Shown piece after piece: positions 28,304 through 30,335 of a stretch of DNA of 30,335 nucleotides. The stretch comes from Bipolaris cookei. Lineage: Eukaryota; Ascomycota; Dothideomycetes; Pleosporales; Pleosporaceae. The notes beneath the pieces were generated by a model, which was given only the letters and a program-made list of their open reading frames with translations, was not told where the DNA came from and searched no databases. The stretch covers positions 1 to 30,335 of the forward strand of contig NRSV01000147.1 of the NCBI GenBank assembly GCA_002286855.1, read 5' to 3'. Position numbers and translations under genes: made by a program. The number at the start of each line of letters is the position of its first letter. The first letter of the stretch is position 1.

Positions 28304-29271
28304 GTCTTGAGAATCTGAATTGGGTTGGTACAAGTCTAGGTAGGGCGTCGTCGAATCAGTAGAATAAGAGTGACGCCCATCCCTGTATGCTGAAAACCAT
28401 TATTCAGGCCACAAGGGTTGCAAAGTCCGTCTCTGTATAACGAAGAACCCTATATGCCGAAAATAACCGATCGGATCGCAAGGACTGCAGACTCCTCTAC
28501 AACCCTCGTGATCTAATTAGTTGTTTTCGGCACACAGGGTTCTTCGTTATACAGAGACAGACTTAGCGTTAGACGCGGAAGTCCGGAACTTATACCTAAT
28601 CGCGCCTTACCTCCATCCCTATATACTAAAAAACTAATATGCTCAAACCACTAGTTAGGCCACAAGAGTTGCAAAGTCGGTCCTTATATAACGCCTATCT
28701 CTGTATGCCGAAAATGACCAATCGGATCGCAAGGACTGCAGACTCCTCTACGACCCTCGTAATCTAATTAGTTGTTTTCGGCACACAGGGATGGGCGTTA
28801 GTCTTGGTAGTGTAGTGTCGTATTTATGCTGCAGAGATCTGCTCGCGCGTTATTGTAACACGAGAAGAACAAACTCTCAGAACAATATTGTGTTTTAGTT
28901 CCGAGGCTGTTAAAGACAAGACGAAATTGTATCATGATAGAATATTTTATAGCCCCGATCTTACTGGAAAATAAAAAATACTACGCCACAGTCTTGTGGA
29001 TTGAATCCGAGTATAAGGCCTTTCAACAAAAGCACGAAGTTGTATAATTACGCCAAGGATTACGTCAGAAGCTAATATGGGAGTAATTAACTGGTACGAC
29101 AAGTGTGATGTCCGAGTCATTGTCCCGATCTAACGGTTGTCAAACATTATGTGATATACTTGGCCTTGTTACAATTAAGAATAACATAAGAACAATAAGT
29201 TTCATATTGAAAACCTGGCCTAAGCCAAATCTACTCTTCTGTCGTCTATAGCAAACTTTTTCAATAACACA
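28304..29271. other. Intergenic region between MFS and GNAT genes, mostly MITE
   Basis: Contains the palindromic repeat at 28373-28798 (see separate entry). The rest, 28799-29271, is AT-rich, holds no supported gene, and includes the upstream region of the GNAT gene. Confidence 0.5.
28373..28798. mobile_element. MITE-like nested palindromic repeat
   Basis: Outer arms ACGCCCATCCCTGTATGCTG (28373-28392) and its near complement ending ATGGGCGT (28798) bound a unit containing a second perfect 23-bp inverted repeat (28429-28451 against 28536-28558, including TAACGAAGAACCCT). The two halves (about 28379-28567 and 28612-28800) are diverged direct copies sharing GGATCGCAAGGACTGCAGAC. The end starts ACG and is followed by TA on the right, like the DDE transposons here, but the left flank is TG. 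No coding capacity. Confidence 0.65.
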
Positions 29272-30222
29272 ATGTACATTCGACCAGCTCAACAGTCCGA
29301 CCTACCTCTGCTCGCTGCCATAGGGGCCGCAGCATTCGCTTCTGATGTTATCTATGGGCATTTTCACCCCTTCCGAGACATCTTTCCACAAGATTTTAAA
29401 AATTCTATTTTGAACACTCTTCGTCGGCTTATGGTCACTCCAGGAGCGGTGATTATGGTAGCGGAGCTAGATAGGGCGAAGCTGACTGAGAGCGAGCATG
29501 CAAAAGAAGGCAACAGTGCAGGACCTTCTCTGCAGGGAAAGAAGATAATCAGCTACATGGTACTGGTCAGGTACGGTTCAGAGAAATCGGTTGCGGTGTG
29601 GAATCCGGATAGCAACGAAAAACGTAAGTAATATTACTTCTTAAGTACATCCACTCAGATTGTGAGATATCTGGGAAAGCATATAAGAGGAGGTTCTAGA
29701 ATTTTTTCAAGCACTGTTTTTAAGCCTCAGCTAACAACAAGCTAAGGTCTCCAACGCCGGCTCCTCGATATTGAACAAGCTAGATACCCGGATCGTAGCA
29801 CAACACCAGAAACAGTGGAAGAGTTTTACAAGGCGGAGCAAGACTTAATCGGTGATGTGCCTGAGAGAATTGATGGCCGATCGCTTGCTATTCTTCCAGA
29901 GTTCCAGCGAAAAGGCATTGGGAACAAGATGCTAGCTTGGGCCTACGACCGCGCTAACGTCGAGCAAGTCCCAATTTTTGCAGATGCTTCGAGAAAGGGC
30001 ATTTCTCTCTATCTGAAAACAGGGTTTGAGCTCATCGGAAGTGTCAAACTTAAGGCTAGGACTATTCCTCTTCCTGATGATTTGCCACATACGGGTCCAA
30101 ACAGCGCTACAGGAAATGATAGGACCCAATTAATTAGATTAGAGGAAGTTGAAGTACCGATTGTTAAGTATAGCCCATCAGCATACTTGGGAGTAAGCAA
30201 GCGTGCTTCCTTGCTTGCTTGA
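29272..30222 (+). CDS. GNAT-family N-acetyltransferase, one intron
   Basis: Exons 29272-29623 and 29747-30222 encode 275 residues. The intron (123 bp) has donor GTAAGT, a CTAAC branch motif at 29731-29735 and an AAG acceptor; removing it keeps the frame exactly (..SNEKRLQRRLLD..). The N-terminus MYIRPAQQSDLPLL is the usual GNAT beta-1/alpha-1 start. The acetyl-CoA-binding motif A is LAILPEFQRKGIGNKML, with QRKGIG at 171-176, and motif B follows (ASRKGISLYLKTGFE). The family transfers an acetyl group to amines of small molecules or proteins; the substrate cannot be told. Gene order with an amino-acid-type PLP enzyme and an exporter makes detoxifying or tailoring acetylation of a small amine plausible. 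The gene is followed 16 bp later by a LINE 5' end. Confidence 0.8.
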
Positions 30223-30238
30223 TTATTCAAACAAGCCA

Positions 30239-30335
30239 CAACACCAACTTCGAGTTTTTCAGAATAGGTGTAATTTTATCTCAATATATACAAACCCATC
30301 CTAAGAAATCGATTACAACCAGTGCGACGTCGTGC
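30239..30335 (+). mobile_element. LINE 5' end, continuing past the window
   Basis: Begins CAACACCAACTTCGAG and matches 14621 onward and the reverse copy at 13514 (in some bases closer to the latter). Only the first 97 bases of its 5' UTR are visible. Confidence 0.85.

Noticed and set aside
28373..28800. CRISPR-like or regulatory repeat array
   Set aside because: Only two diverged units with inverted arms; a MITE explains it, and the genome is eukaryotic.

Overview
The window looks like a repeat-rich stretch of a filamentous ascomycete genome. Spliceosomal introns (GT..AG with CTAAC/CTAAT branch points), pogo/Fot1-type transposases, a Tad1/I-like LINE with RNase H, short solo LTRs and fungal-style MFS and GNAT genes all point that way. 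A Dothideomycete (Pleosporales-like) host is my guess, not something the sequence proves. No tRNA, rRNA or CRISPR was seen.

Positions 1-13,500 are a nested graveyard of mobile elements. Three related solo-LTR families (called A, B and C here) are recognisable by TG..CA ends and, for five copies, exact 5-bp target duplications: B1 919-1371 TACAT, A1 2943-3355 TGGTG, B2 4181-4636 AGAGG, C2 19777-20287 TCAAA, C3 22295-22795 CCGAG. Among them sit at least five Tc1/mariner-superfamily DDE (DD35D) elements: T1 1378-3445, T2 11574-13486 (minus), T3 8709-10000 (truncated), T4 164-846 (rearranged remnant) and T5 10002-11361 (truncated). All complete ends start ACG next to a TA. A possible small host gene (about 6110-6612, CCAAT boxes upstream) and a broken F-box/LRR-like gene (7832-8516) survive between them. 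A single N at 10001 joins two unrelated half-transposons and probably marks lost sequence.

Positions 13,500-20,900 hold the 5' remnant of an LTR retrotransposon (family C LTR plus an ORF with a Zn2Cys6-pattern cysteine cluster and a coiled coil). It is cut by a nearly full-length LINE (14621 to about 20890) with ORF1 (Gag-like, zinc knuckles) and ORF2 (endonuclease, RT, RNase H, Cys/His tail). The LINE was killed by four CpA-to-TpA type stops, a 98-bp and a 19-bp tandem duplication, and a solo LTR. Two more LINE 5' ends lie at 11362-13514 (minus) and 30239-end.

Positions 23,790-30,230 hold the intact genes: a large protein fusing two different PLP-dependent enzyme folds (fold II threonine-dehydratase-like plus fold I cystathionine-gamma-synthase-like), a divergently transcribed DHA1-type MFS transporter, and downstream a GNAT acetyltransferase. 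They may form a small amino-acid-derived metabolite or resistance cluster embedded in transposon-rich DNA. A palindromic MITE-like repeat lies between the transporter and the acetyltransferase.

The most interesting signals are the dual-PLP fusion with its exporter and acetyltransferase neighbours, and the apparently coupled divergence of transposase DNA-binding domains with 17-bp-period direct repeats inside the transposon ends.
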